Assembly: GCA_003427395.1 (NCBI GenBank)
Contig: BFEA01000164.1
Location: 513,761 to 535,595 of the forward strand
Reading direction: 5' to 3'
From: Chara braunii
Taxonomy: Eukaryota; Streptophyta; Charophyceae; Charales; Characeae
Length of the DNA stretch: 21,835 nt
Shown here: positions 1-8,771 of the stretch, one piece after another
Numbering within the stretch: the first letter of the stretch is position 1
Layout of the letters: each line of letters opens with the position of its first letter
The notes under the pieces: model-generated
Seen by the model: only the letters and a program-made list of their open reading frames with translations
Databases searched by the model: none
Told to the model about the DNA's origin: nothing
Program-made: the position numbers and the translations under genes

Positions 1-1273
1 ACGCTTGCCCGCACTGCACTCTACCCTCCACATCCCTCCCCCTCCCTTCCGTGGCTCCAGTCTCCCCCTACACCCAGATTACATCTACGTCCTTGTATTT
101 GCCCTGTTCCCTGTGTTCTTGCATTTGTGTCCCTCTGAGCAGTCCCTTTCATCAAAGCACACCGTCCACTCACTCTTCGAGCTCTCCTTCCGCACTGTTA
201 ATCTCAACCTCCCACTTTGCCAGCACTCCCACCCATCTGACCATATCGCCTTCTCCTTTTCGCCATCCTTTTCCTCTCCGAACCCTTCGTTCCGCCTGTG
301 CCTCCGTGATTAGCACGCATAAAATAATCACATCAAAATTAGCCAGACGACAAGACTTCAGCAGTTCGAATAATGAAAAAGAAATAGAATCCCAATCAAG
401 CTCTTCTTTGAAACTCCAGCCGCATTCACTCCCATGAGTCGTTCTAACAGCGAAGCCGTGCAGCATTATTCCTTCCGCACCCGTAGTTTTCTGACCTTAC
501 TAACAACTTCTGGCAGCTCCCCCGGCCCCCCCAAGAGCCCTAACTGATCGCCATCATTTCCGGATCATATTACCGGGCCTCAGTCCTTATCCCTACCCTA
601 ATTCACCGCCGAGGTTCGCGATCAGAAGGTCACCGCATCCGGGGGTCCATGTCCCTCTCTCCCTCCCTCCGCCCTTCTCTCAAACTGTTCCTTCAAGGTC
701 GCTATTTTCCTCCGAGATTACGTTCACCCTTGCCTCCACCCGTCGTGTTAGAGTGAGCACCTGTCAATTCTGGACCACTTCTTCCGCCCGCAAAGCACTC
801 CCTCCAACCAGCTTCGCCAACCCCTATAAGTGCCTAGCCTACCTCTATACCTCGCCACCCTGTCACACCGTCAAATCCTTCGACAACTCAGAGCCGCCTC
901 GTCCCCTGCGCGGCAAAATCATAAGCCCCCTACAACCCCAGAGCGTTTCCTGGCTCCACCGAGACCCGCCTACGTCTCCTCTACTTTCTTATTCACTTGC
1001 GTTTTCGCCTCTCCCACAACCGTCACTCATCCTCATCTCCTCCTTCCATCGATCCTTCTCCCATCCTATCCCGCACTCGCCCATTGCCTCCACCAACCTC
1101 CCACCTAACGACGCTTGCACCACGATGCGCTGCGCTGCGTCGCGCCCCGCAATGCCCGGTGGACATCTGCTCCATCCTCCGCCAATGCCGATTCCACCAT
1201 TGCTACTTCTATTCCAACCCCTCCTTCCCCCTGGGCCCCCCATCGTACACAACTGACTGCAGCCAGCATCCGG
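1..1273. other. C/T-rich region without a supportable gene
   Basis: The plus strand is strongly pyrimidine-rich (many CCCTCC, CTTCC and CTCC runs). Open frames occur in several phases at once and encode Ser/Pro/Leu-rich low-complexity peptides, as expected from composition alone. I see no domain, splice structure or convincing start. It could be an intergenic region, a long intron or a 5' flank; the sequence does not decide. Confidence 0.5.
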
Positions 1274-1571
1274 CCTCAGTCCGGCTCCTCCTCTCCTAAA
1301 TCCGGCCCCTCTCCTCCTAAATCCAGCATCTTTTCTCTCCTCAATCCAGCCACTCCTCTCCTCAATCCAGCACCCCTTCTCCTCAATCCAGCCCCTCTTC
1401 ACTCCTCAATCCAGCCCCTCTTCTGTCCTCAGTCCAGCCCCTGTTACCTCCTCAGTCCAGCCCCTGTTAACCTCCTCAGTCCAGCCCCTGTTATCTCCTC
1501 AGTCAAGCCCCTCTACTCGCCGAAGTCCAGCCCCTCGTCTCTCCCAAGTCAAGCACCTCTTCTCTTCTCAC
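1274..1571. repeat. Minisatellite, about 13 units of 20-25 bp
   Basis: A tandem array with core CTCAGTCCAGCCCCT and spacers of a few C/T bases. Core variants run from CTAAATCCGGCCCCT at the 5' side through CTCAATCCAGCCCCT to CTCAGTCCAGCCCCT in the most homogeneous part (about 1430-1510), then degrade to CCAAGTCAAGCACCT. Unit length varies between about 20 and 25 bases, so no reading frame is kept. The gradient of variants suggests amplification from the middle or 3' half. Confidence 0.85.
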
Positions 1572-1790
1572 CATAACACCCATATTTAATAAGAAACAGC
1601 CATTATGCAACCACTATTGTCAATTTCCACAAACCCCGATCTTTTTCCACACCCTCCTTTCCCCTCCACTGACACCTCGTTCGTTACTACCTCCTGCAGA
1701 ACTTCCCTCCAGTCATCAACGGGCACTCAGGCATCTTGCCAGATTCATCTGAAAAGGATATTCACGCGTCGCCTGCAACAGCGTGTCTGT

Positions 1791-2092
1791 GACAATCACA
1801 CCAACACATTTCCGAACTTAACCTAGCCTGAATCGCTGTCAAATACATCCTTGAAGTTGTGCCGGGGTGTCAGTCCTCCGTTCGGTGTTCGCTAGCCAAT
1901 AAGGCTTCACACACACACTAATACATTTCCAGAATCTCGCCTGAATTACTGTCAAATACACCCCTCCTAGGTGTATTGGGGTGAGAGTTTCCCCTAAGGT
2001 GTTCACCCATAAGGCATCACGACAATCACACCTAGACATTTCCCGCCTCATCTGGCCTGAGCTGTTGTCAAATGCATCTTAGGACGTGCTGA
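1791..2092. repeat. Three-copy degenerate tandem repeat, unit about 112-120 bp
   Basis: Copies begin near 1791, 1911 and 2021. Each has the order CAATCACAC or CACACACAC, then ACATTTCC, then CCTGA, then TGTCAAATRCATC or TGTCAAATACACC, then a GTGT-rich stretch, then GTGTTC and AAGGCNTCAC. The third copy is incomplete and runs into unrelated DNA near 2092. No coding potential is apparent. Confidence 0.7.
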
Positions 2093-3530
2093 TGTAAGGA
2101 GAGTAACATACGCCCCAGGGAGTGCCAGGGAACAAGGACGCCCACCTGCGCAACAGACTCCTCGAATTCATCTGGTTCTTGATTATTCTCCTTTTGAATC
2201 TTCTTCCTGGCGGTGAACGACATGGTGGCTGCACCTTATAAGACCTGCATCGAACCAAGAAACCCGATCCGGAGAAAACATGCATCAAAAAGACATAATT
2301 AGCACGCCTTCTCTGAAATCCGTAGATGCAAAGCACTACTTAGCACGCCTCCAAAAAAACAAAAACAAAAAACGAAATATTCAGAAGCTTCACTCATCCT
2401 TATGCCGGCACCATCCCCTTCAGTCACCGGCACCGCCGCCTTCATTGATGTCCATCCCAGAAACAACCCTTCCTCGCGAAAGCCTTAGCGGGCTTTCCTC
2501 GCGACACCGTCATCTTCTGCGACTTTCCCGCCTGCACACACATTTCCCGCCTCCTCATCACTTGATTATCCAGTACTCAGCTTCCTTTCCTGCCAATTAC
2601 TCCCAACATACACCCCTGACTGGGCAGCAGCGTCTTGTAGACCGCTTCCAAACTCTCGTCCCTCTTCCCTCAGTGTTCGCACACAGACAAGACAGCTCTT
2701 GCGTTCTCCTTCCAACAGCCGTAACAACTTCATGCAGCCATCGCCGCCCTTCTGCTGCGAGCTCGGTGACAACCATAGCCGCCGCAATCATCGACCTTTC
2801 TCTTCTTCATCACTGAAACCCTGTTTTCCTACTTGCCGCCACCCTCGGAATCCTGTTTCCAGTTGTCCATACTCCACCTTCGTCCACATCAAAACATTCC
2901 ACATGGTCGCGCAGATAAGCTCGAGGGACGAAGCTTCTACTCGGCTGAGAAGAAGATAACGGCTATGGCGGAACGAATCGGTGGAAATGTGAACAAAGCG
3001 GCGAAAAGCACTCACCTCTGCAAACGACGCTCGCGCTCCACTTTCCGCGTTCGCGGCTCCCCACCCTTCGGACGCGAAAGGACCACACTACAGTGTCTAG
3101 CTACGATTTACATCAGCAGGAGACCGCCCCATTTACCGGCCACCGAACGCGTGAGGGGTCCGCTCCTCCCACGGGCAAGACGTCCTGCATGGTTCGGCGG
3201 GTTTGCTGTGGCCAATTGCGATGACCCCGTTTGCGGATGGGGGTCCCAACCGCCCAAGAACCAAGAGCATTCATAGGTGCATCAAGAATTTCGATGTTCC
3301 TCTACCACCCCAGCGACGAGACCGCGGCAGGACCCCTATCGTGACATTCTCGCACAACCCAGGAGATGTGGAAGCAGACAGACGCCCAAAGATAGGCCTG
3401 CTAAGGGGTGCAATGTCTTTTTTTCTGTTGGCCTTGAGATATTACTAGCTAAGCGCCCGCGGTGCGGTGCGGTGTGGGCCACGCTCATAGAAATAAGAGT
3501 AACTGGCTACGAAGTTCGAATTTAATTCAT
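2093..3530. other. Region without a recognised gene
   Basis: Open frames of 60-180 codons lie on both strands, but none has a recognised domain and several overlap in competing phases. The least artefact-like is on the plus strand at about 3203-3448: mixed composition, including an internal ATG at 3221. An ATG with good context also lies near 2965. Small features include a GAAAGCC/GGCTTTC inverted repeat at 2478-2497 and two copies of TTAGCACGCCT about 50 bases apart near 2298 and 2340. Confidence 0.35.
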
Positions 3531-3536
3531 GAATTA

Positions 3537-3731
3537 AAAAAATGACAAATAGAAAAGAAAAAAAAAAGTAAGAGAAAGGGCGAGGGGAGACAGAGATAGA
3601 CAAAGAAAGAAAAAAAAAAGAAACAGATAGAGAAGGATAGAACCATAGATAGACACAGAGAGAGAGAGAGAGATGGAGAGATATATTGAGCGAGAGAGAG
3701 AGAGAGAGAGGGGCAACGAAAGAGCAAAGAA
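3537..3731. repeat. Purine tract with GA microsatellite
   Basis: About 195 bases made almost only of A and G, with (GA)n blocks near 3658-3672 and 3692-3710. Overlapping open frames here on the minus strand are Ser/Leu/Phe runs made by the repeat. The tract ends at the A-rich insertion site of the adjoining inverted-repeat element. Confidence 0.85.
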
Positions 3732-3740
3732 TAAAAAAAA
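3732..3740. repeat. Left target-site duplication, 9 bp
   Basis: TAAAAAAAA immediately precedes the left terminal inverted repeat; the same 9-mer is at 6606-6614 beyond the right one. Nine bases is the usual duplication length of Mutator-like elements. The sequence is A-rich and so partly uninformative, and one base at the right border is ambiguous. Confidence 0.55.
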
Positions 3741-3823
3741 GGGAAAATTTGTTTGGCGCCCCTGTATTTCCCATTAACCTGCGTCGCACCCCTCCGACAT
3801 CCGATTTACCCTGCCGCGCCCCT
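3741..3823 (+). repeat. Left terminal inverted repeat, 83 bp
   Basis: Matches the reverse complement of 6522-6604 at 73 of 83 positions without gaps. Nine of the ten differences are transitions (C/T or A/G), suggesting ageing after insertion. Contains two GCCCCT motifs and a variant ACCCCT, spaced about 30 bases apart. Confidence 0.9.
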
Positions 3824-3852
3824 GGGCCTGAAAATCTTCCCGGCAGGCCCCT
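3758..3852 (+). repeat. Left subterminal GCCCCT motif cluster
   Basis: GCCCCT occurs at 3758, 3818 and 3847, with ACCCCT near 3788. It is often preceded by a TG/CGC/GGC context and followed by G/TGTCGG. Spacing is close to 30 bases. It mirrors the AGGGGC array at the right end and extends beyond the terminal repeat itself. Confidence 0.6.
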
Positions 3853-4015
3853 GTCGGTAGTGGGCGCAACTTTCCAGGACGCCCTCCCTCAGCTGGCGGT
3901 CCCATTCCGTTGGGCTCTGCGCCATATGCCCTCGTAAGGGGCACCCATCTTCCTGTGCTGCCCTTGCAACAGTGAGGCGGTGGAAATTTGAATTCAATTT
4001 CGAACGCCGTAGTTT

Positions 4016-4049
4016 TTGACGCGCCGCCGCCATTTCTCTTGACGCGCCG
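4016..4049 (+). repeat. Direct repeat TTGACGCGCCG, 23-bp period
   Basis: TTGACGCGCCG is found at 4016-4026 and again at 4039-4049 in a GC-rich patch (GCCGCCGCC between the copies). The repeat is followed near 4097 by GTGAGT, which would serve as a splice donor. This combination is what a captured promoter and first exon might look like, but no transcript is proven. Confidence 0.4.
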
Positions 4050-4168
4050 ACGCTCGTGGAGGCCAACCTCCTGCTGGAAACCGGATCGCGTCGCAAGGTG
4101 AGTGTCGGCCACCATCTTCATTTTCATTAGTCGCTGTTCACTCACGCCTTTCCTTAGCTCTTGGCGTA

Positions 4169-4215
4169 GATGTAGAGATGAGACTCAAAATGCAGAGATG
4201 TAGAGATGGGACTCC
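4169..4215. repeat. 28-bp tandem duplication
   Basis: GATGTAGAGATGAGACTC at 4169 is repeated as GATGTAGAGATGGGACTC at 4197. Simple local duplication in a non-coding part of the element. Confidence 0.6.
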
Positions 4216-4854
4216 GGCAGAAGGGAATGGCACGTGGCATTATTAATGGTAGAGAGAGGGTGGGCGGGCAGCAGTAGGAGGGTAGGAGATGGAGCAGGAG
4301 CATCAACAGGGGAGGGAGGAAGAAGGCGAGAGGTATAGGCGCGTTGTTGCGGTCGGGATTGTGAGTCGGTTTTTTAGCACGTCTTGCAATTAACCAACGT
4401 ACGAACGATTAAACCAAAGAAGGTTGTTGTTGCCAACGTACATCATTGCTGCCAGGATCATGATCTATCCGATGCTTGATTGACACATCAGCATGTTTGG
4501 TCATCTTTTTGTCGTGCGTAATATCCAATTATTCATGAAAGCAAAGTGATGTTACGCAGTTTGTCCACGTCGGAAGCAGTACCGGATTGAATCGGACTTT
4601 GGTCCAACACCTACGTCCTACGCGCATGTCGAGTCTGTCGTGGCAGCATTCCCCGCCAGCCACGTGTAACGTGACCAAGTAGGATGTGGTCCCAGTAGAC
4701 TGTCTAACAACCGTCGCGCTCCTCAACCATTTTGATCCCGCTTGTTTCCTCCATCTCGATCTCAATTCGCTCTCCCAACCCGATTTCCTTCGGCATCCGA
4801 GACGTTAACCCCCTTCCCTCTCCTACCCTAGCTCTCCCTCCATCACCTCCCCCT

Positions 4855-5009
4855 CCCCCCCCCCCCCCCCCGCCCCTCCCCCTCACTAAGCTTTTAGCAA
4901 TATCCTGCCGCCGACTCTTGATCGACCAAATTTCATTCAAATACAAAAATTTGAACTCAATGTTCAGTCGATGTCCTCCGTCACTCGCCCAATCAATCGA
5001 TGCAGTCCA

Positions 5010-5082
<73 letters not shown>
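4855..5082. repeat. C17 run and (CT)35 microsatellite
   Basis: An uninterrupted run of 17 C lies at 4855-4871, and 35 CT units lie at 5013-5082. Between them is about 140 bases of unique sequence. Long Ser/Leu or Arg/Glu peptides predicted across this stretch are microsatellite artefacts. Confidence 0.95.
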
Positions 5083-5087
<5 letters not shown>

Positions 5088-6245
5088 CTTTGTTGTAATT
5101 GTTACGAACTGAAACTGCAAATTTTTGAGTCGGTGCGGTCTATCATGCAGTAGAGTTAGTGTGTTAGTAGAAGTAGATCAGTGAGATGTATTCAGAGTTG
5201 ATCCTCTTGCTGTTCGAAGAAGACTTGTAATTTTGTTGAGCGTTGTGGTTGTGAAATTTTAGCTCTGCTTCCTGGTCTACTAATCATCATCTACCTGTGC
5301 AATATGTGATAGTGCAATCTGCCTGACATGCATGCTGATGTGAGCACTCCTTGGTGTGATGAACTTTGAGGTTCATTGCACTCACGGGAACTGCCGATAT
5401 CCCACTTTCCTGTTGATTTTTCATCCCACAGGCAATATCACAAAGCACACTCAAACGTGGAGATCTTCAGCAACCTGGACCACCACAGAGCGTCACATAG
5501 GACGCTATACGCTGCACAAACTTGGCAATCAGACTGTATCTAAGGGTTCATTTCATGCTACAAAGATAGCGTATATACTTTCATACTGATTGTGCGTTGT
5601 GTGTCGGGGAAAGATCGTAACATGAAAAAAGGTGTCCAAAAGCTCTCTGACACCTACAGTTAACGCATGAAACTGTCATGTCCGTCAATCCTGTGGCAGC
5701 ACCGATTCAATTTCATGCGGGTCTGTATGTGGATCATGTCCAAGGCACATATGAAAGCATGAAATGTTTGGTTCGCATCAATGAATGAAATGCAATCCCA
5801 AACATGGATAGAAAGCTAGCTAAGCAACTTACCAAGTATCGGGTTAGAGTCATCCACATCACACTCGTACCACAACTCTTTCAACTGCATCTTCACAAAT
5901 GATTCCAGTCAGATACATTCAAGAAATCAATGTTTTGAACAACAAGGTGTTCAATGTTTTCCAGAGGGAGACTATCTGTTTGTCATTCCACGAAGCTACG
6001 CCCCTACTATCATGCTGCTGCTGTCATGCCGCTATAGCACATCACATGGTGATGAGAGGGCCCGAATCAATCGGAAAGAGATGTTCAGCAAGAAGAAATC
6101 CACCAGTGTCACTCGCTGGTAAGAACGGAACAAAGAGAGAGAGAGAGAGAGAGACACTATCCACGAAGATAATGTGCATCGCAGGGAAGGCGCAAGACAC
6201 GCGAAATTACCTAGCCATAATGTCCTGCTGTCGTTGTACACAAGC
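5083..6245. other. Element interior without recognised gene
   Basis: About 1.16 kb of mixed-composition sequence inside the inverted-repeat element. Short open frames exist on the plus strand (about 5356-5589 and 5899-6438), but neither has a recognisable domain and the second runs into the subterminal repeats and a (GA)n block at about 6134-6153. I could not identify a donor gene. It may be captured host sequence, but nothing in it shows that directly. Confidence 0.4.
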
Positions 6246-6587
6246 AGGGGCGTGGCAGAAATATGAGAACACTCACAAATTTCTATCATGCCCCGGTAGC
6301 TCGCTCTCAGGCCGGTTGGAAATTTTCCTGAGTGCCTCCAACGGCGGCAGGGGCACACTGAAAAGATGGTTGGTATCGGTAGGGGCATATCGAAAATTTA
6401 CCCAACGACTATCCGGTAGGGGCAGAACGCAAATTTAATGTGGATCCCGATAGAGGCACTACGAAAATATATGAGGCCCAAACGACACTAGGGTTGTATG
6501 GGAGATTTCACTGCTCGTTAGAGGGGCGCGGCAGGGTAAATCGAATGTCGGAGGGGCGCGGCGCAAATTAATGAAAAATACAGGGGC
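6246..6587 (-). repeat. Right subterminal AGGGGC motif array
   Basis: AGGGGC occurs exactly at 6246, 6349, 6381, 6418, 6522, 6552 and 6582, with the variant AGAGGC near 6454. Read from the outside in, the repeated context is roughly AAATTTTCGNTNTGCCCCTACCG. The innermost copies are 30-40 bases apart and more diverged than those in the terminal repeat. Arrays like this near the ends of DNA transposons often bind the transposase; that role is inferred. Confidence 0.6.
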
Positions 6588-6604
6588 ACCAGACAAATTT
6601 CCCC
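6522..6604 (-). repeat. Right terminal inverted repeat, 83 bp
   Basis: Inverted partner of 3741-3823. Ends ...CAAATTTCCCC followed by one T and then TAAAAAAAA. Contains three AGGGGC motifs 30 bases apart. Confidence 0.9.
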
Positions 6605-6605
6605 T

Positions 6606-6614
6606 TAAAAAAAA
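6606..6614. repeat. Right target-site duplication, 9 bp
   Basis: TAAAAAAAA, identical to 3732-3740. It is separated from the last clearly matched terminal base (6604) by a single T. Confidence 0.55.
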
Positions 6615-6785
6615 CGAACACAAGTAAAAAAAAAAAAAAGTTTGATATGCAGATATTTCGTTTTATTTAAGTAAATAGATGGTCGCAGTATGATCAAGGG
6701 CACAATTATTGCGTAGTGGAGTCAATATTGACTTAAAAAAGCGGAATAGTATTACGTCAAAATTATTTAAGTCATCTCTCTCTCT

Positions 6786-6787
<2 letters not shown>

Positions 6788-6829
<42 letters not shown>
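6788..6829. repeat. T42 tract flanked by (CT)n
   Basis: Forty-two T in a row with CTCTCTCC on both sides. On the minus strand it reads as a poly-A tail following the reading frame that ends near 6843 and its AATAAA-type signals. It could be the 3' tail of an old retroposon or simply a microsatellite. Confidence 0.8.
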
Positions 6830-6842
6830 CTCTCTCTCTCCC

Positions 6843-7136
6843 TTATTTATTTGTCTTTTTTTTCACATCTTTCTTGTAGGGACAATTATGTAAATGAAAC
6901 TGAAGACGACCATCTAAAAATTTTTCATTAAGGCAATGCCCGGATAAACGCCCAATCAACATTTTTGTCTTCCTATCTCTCTTATAAGACCAATCAACTT
7001 CCTTCACTGGAACGATACTCTTGCAACAACTCACAAACAAAAACTCGTTGCAACACTTTGCGACGATACTCCTCGAAAGTTTCGAATCGAGTCTGTCTTT
7101 GCCGATTGTAATCGAGATGAATTGCAACATCCACAC
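6843..7136 (-). other. Open frame of about 97 codons, possible retroelement 3' end
   Basis: The minus-strand frame contains GRLSGHCLNEKFLDGR followed by H-x4-CPYKK and a Lys-rich end, then AATAAATAA and the A42 tract. The G-H-C...C pattern loosely resembles the segment after the reverse transcriptase in some non-LTR retrotransposons, where a TGHC motif precedes Cys residues. No reverse transcriptase is visible upstream. The frame overlaps the end of the neighbouring minus-strand frame in another phase, so at most one of them is real over 7031-7136. Low confidence. Confidence 0.2.
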
Positions 7137-7790
7137 ATTTTCAAGTGTCCGTACTCGTATTCAATTTCGCTGCTGCTTCCACGATATCTTGCAGTGAGAA
7201 CTGCCAAGATAGGATCAAATGTCTTTTTCGGACTTATAGATTCAACAGAGTCATACATGATGATGTTAAAATTAGAAGAATTTGGTTGTTCTATTGGTCC
7301 TGTATGGACATGCAGATGGTCTCTTGATGGCGTATGAGCGAGCACATTACAACTGAGAGCAGACGGAGTAGCCGTAGCGGCCGGCAAATCAGAAACAATA
7401 ACAGAAGTAGTGACAATCGGCTTTGACATATTGGAGGGTGAAATATAATCCGCAAGACGTTGAAAATTTGGAGGAGATGCTACTGGAAGGGGGAGTCTAC
7501 GGACCGGAGCAGAATGAGGAGTGAAAAAAACAACCACTGGAGGAATTTTTTTGAGAAGTTGCTGTATCCGTGCATATCTGTAAAAGGGTTGGAGAATGGT
7601 CTCTTCTGTCGGACAATGTGGCAAATCTAATGTCATCCTAGTAATATTCTCATTAGAGACAGTCACGAAATCATCGTAATATTCTCATTACAGAGAGTCA
7701 CAAACTCATCGGTAAAAAGTGATTGCAATATGGAAGAAGCCTTCAAATCCGAAACATTCAACAGGTCTGATGGAAGAGAGAATCATCGTT
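7031..7790 (-). pseudogene. Degraded minus-strand gene of unknown function
   Basis: A 211-codon frame covers 7031-7666 without an ATG at its start (it opens at GTG). Coding-like sequence continues upstream in another phase (DLLNVSDLKASSILQS, ending near 7780). The phase change is explained by a 35-bp tandem duplication at 7641-7710, which repeats the peptide FVT-x-x-NENIT and shifts the frame. The protein is rich in Pro, Ser and Thr in its middle (VVVFFTPHSAPVRRLPLPVA) and has no domain I recognise. It lies downstream of the Helitron helicase on the same strand, so it may be cargo of that element or of an unrelated one. The duplication breaks it. Confidence 0.4.
7641..7710. repeat. 35-bp tandem duplication
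   Basis: Copies 7641-7675 and 7676-7710 both start GTAATATTCTCATTA and end TCATC; 31 of 35 bases agree. Thirty-five is not a multiple of three, so it disrupts the minus-strand frame it sits in. Confidence 0.9.
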
Positions 7791-7813
7791 TCAACCGTAT
7801 ATAAGTGAGTTTG

Positions 7814-7819
7814 TTTATT
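7814..7819 (-). terminator. AATAAA polyadenylation signal
   Basis: TTTATT on the plus strand reads AATAAA on the minus strand, only a few bases after the TGA stop of the frame ending at 7822. Canonical sequence and plausible position, though very close to the stop. Confidence 0.4.
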
Positions 7820-7821
7820 TT

Positions 7822-8695
7822 TCACTCCAGGAAGTTGTCCCATATTCGTCTATCTTTTACGATTGTGACACTTTTGACAAACATTTCAAAAAACACCTTA
7901 GTCAAAACATTTTGGATGCCAACCTTCTTCGCATCGTCAAACCATCTAGCAAGGTAAGCGCGCGGATTCGGATTGTGGATTGTGGGTGCATCGTTATCAT
8001 CGGGCACCACAATAACCCCCGGATGATTTTGTGGTTGCGATGTGACGCAAACATTTCTTTCACGTTCACTTCGTTGAGATTGTGAACACGAATCATGAAC
8101 ATGTGCACGTCCCTCGAGCGGTGCACAAAACGGAAGAGATGAAAGTGCATTATTAGGGAGCGCATTCAGCGCGCTCATAATTTGAGTCCCCGTTTCATCA
8201 ACAACATGCTGTCGTCCCATCTGATTATCAACCAAGGTAGGCTCCGACACTTCGGGGGAATCTAAGAGATGAGTATTCACACCACGACTTTTTCTCCTTT
8301 TGAATGTAGATTCAACAATGTCTTCTTTCGAATTGCCCGTAACGTTATCGTCCTCATCATCGACAAATGTAAGGTTAATAGGCCTACCCGACTAACCTCT
8401 ACAAAAACCATCCCCATCGGCACGACAATCGTCACCCCCCCCCTCCACAACCATTTTTTCAGCATCATTAAGGGAATTCTCTTGCGAACATCGACGTTCA
8501 ACCTCACGAAGAACATGATGATCATCCTGAGGATGTTCACTTCCAAGCTTCACCGACCTCTCATCATTTTTTCCTTTTTATTGACCTCTCCGAATATTCG
8601 GCTCCGACTTTTGACGTAAAATTCGTATCATATTGAATGGTATTGTTGTTTCTCATTACTTTCCTCTTAGCACGAGTGTCGTCTTTATGGGGCAT
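7822..8695 (-). pseudogene. Helitron-adjacent companion gene, unknown, frameshifted
   Basis: Minus-strand coding sequence can be followed from an ATG at 8695 (MPHKDDTRAKRK) to a TGA at 7822 (ending RRIWDNFLE), about 290 codons. It is interrupted by a frame change in an A-run near 8566, another at a nine-base G/C homopolymer (8435-8443) and a TAG at 8392-8394. Codon pattern and composition stay protein-like throughout: acidic and basic stretches, Ser/Asn/Asp-rich, for example INLTFVDDEDDNVTG. I recognise no domain. A strong 3' splice-site-like TTTCTTTGCAG ends at 8707, just upstream of the ATG, so the gene may have had an upstream exon, possibly part of the helicase transcript. It follows the helicase stop (8772) by 77 bases, on the same strand. 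Confidence 0.5.
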
Positions 8696-8771
8696 GCGGT
8701 AGCCGCCTGCAAAGAAAGAATATGACATAATTATTTGGAATGTCAAGGCTCGATGGAAAAAAAAAAAAGAC

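Larger units (their letters stand above)
3741..6605. mobile_element. Non-autonomous MULE-like terminal-inverted-repeat element
   Basis: The two ends are inverted copies of each other for 83 bases (3741-3823 and 6522-6604) with 73 identical positions and no gaps. They start GGGAAAATTTG on the left and, read inward, GGGGAAATTTG on the right. The flanks carry the 9-mer TAAAAAAAA. Long inverted repeats beginning GGG and a 9-bp duplication are typical of plant Mutator-like elements. The roughly 2.7 kb interior holds no reading frame resembling a MURA transposase, so the element is probably non-autonomous. It contains a C17 run, a (CT)35 run and 1.2 kb of unrecognised sequence that could be captured host DNA. 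A foldback element is the main alternative. Confidence 0.75.

Noticed and set aside
2833-3448. Plus-strand frames at 2833-3276 and 3203-3448 as genes
   Set aside because: No domain, overlapping phases and no clear splice structure. The second is mentioned as the less artefact-like, but support is too weak for a gene call.
3445-3789. Minus-strand Ser/Leu/Phe-rich frames resembling membrane proteins
   Set aside because: Produced by the purine tract and GA microsatellite; hydrophobicity is a composition effect.
4704-5153. Open frames of over 100 codons across the CT tract
   Set aside because: They translate the (CT)35 and C17 microsatellites into Ser/Leu or Arg/Glu and poly-Pro or poly-Gly runs; no independent coding evidence.
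7122-7337. Plus-strand frames opposite the minus-strand genes at 7.1-7.3 kb
   Set aside because: They are shadows of the longer minus-strand coding sequence and lack their own features.
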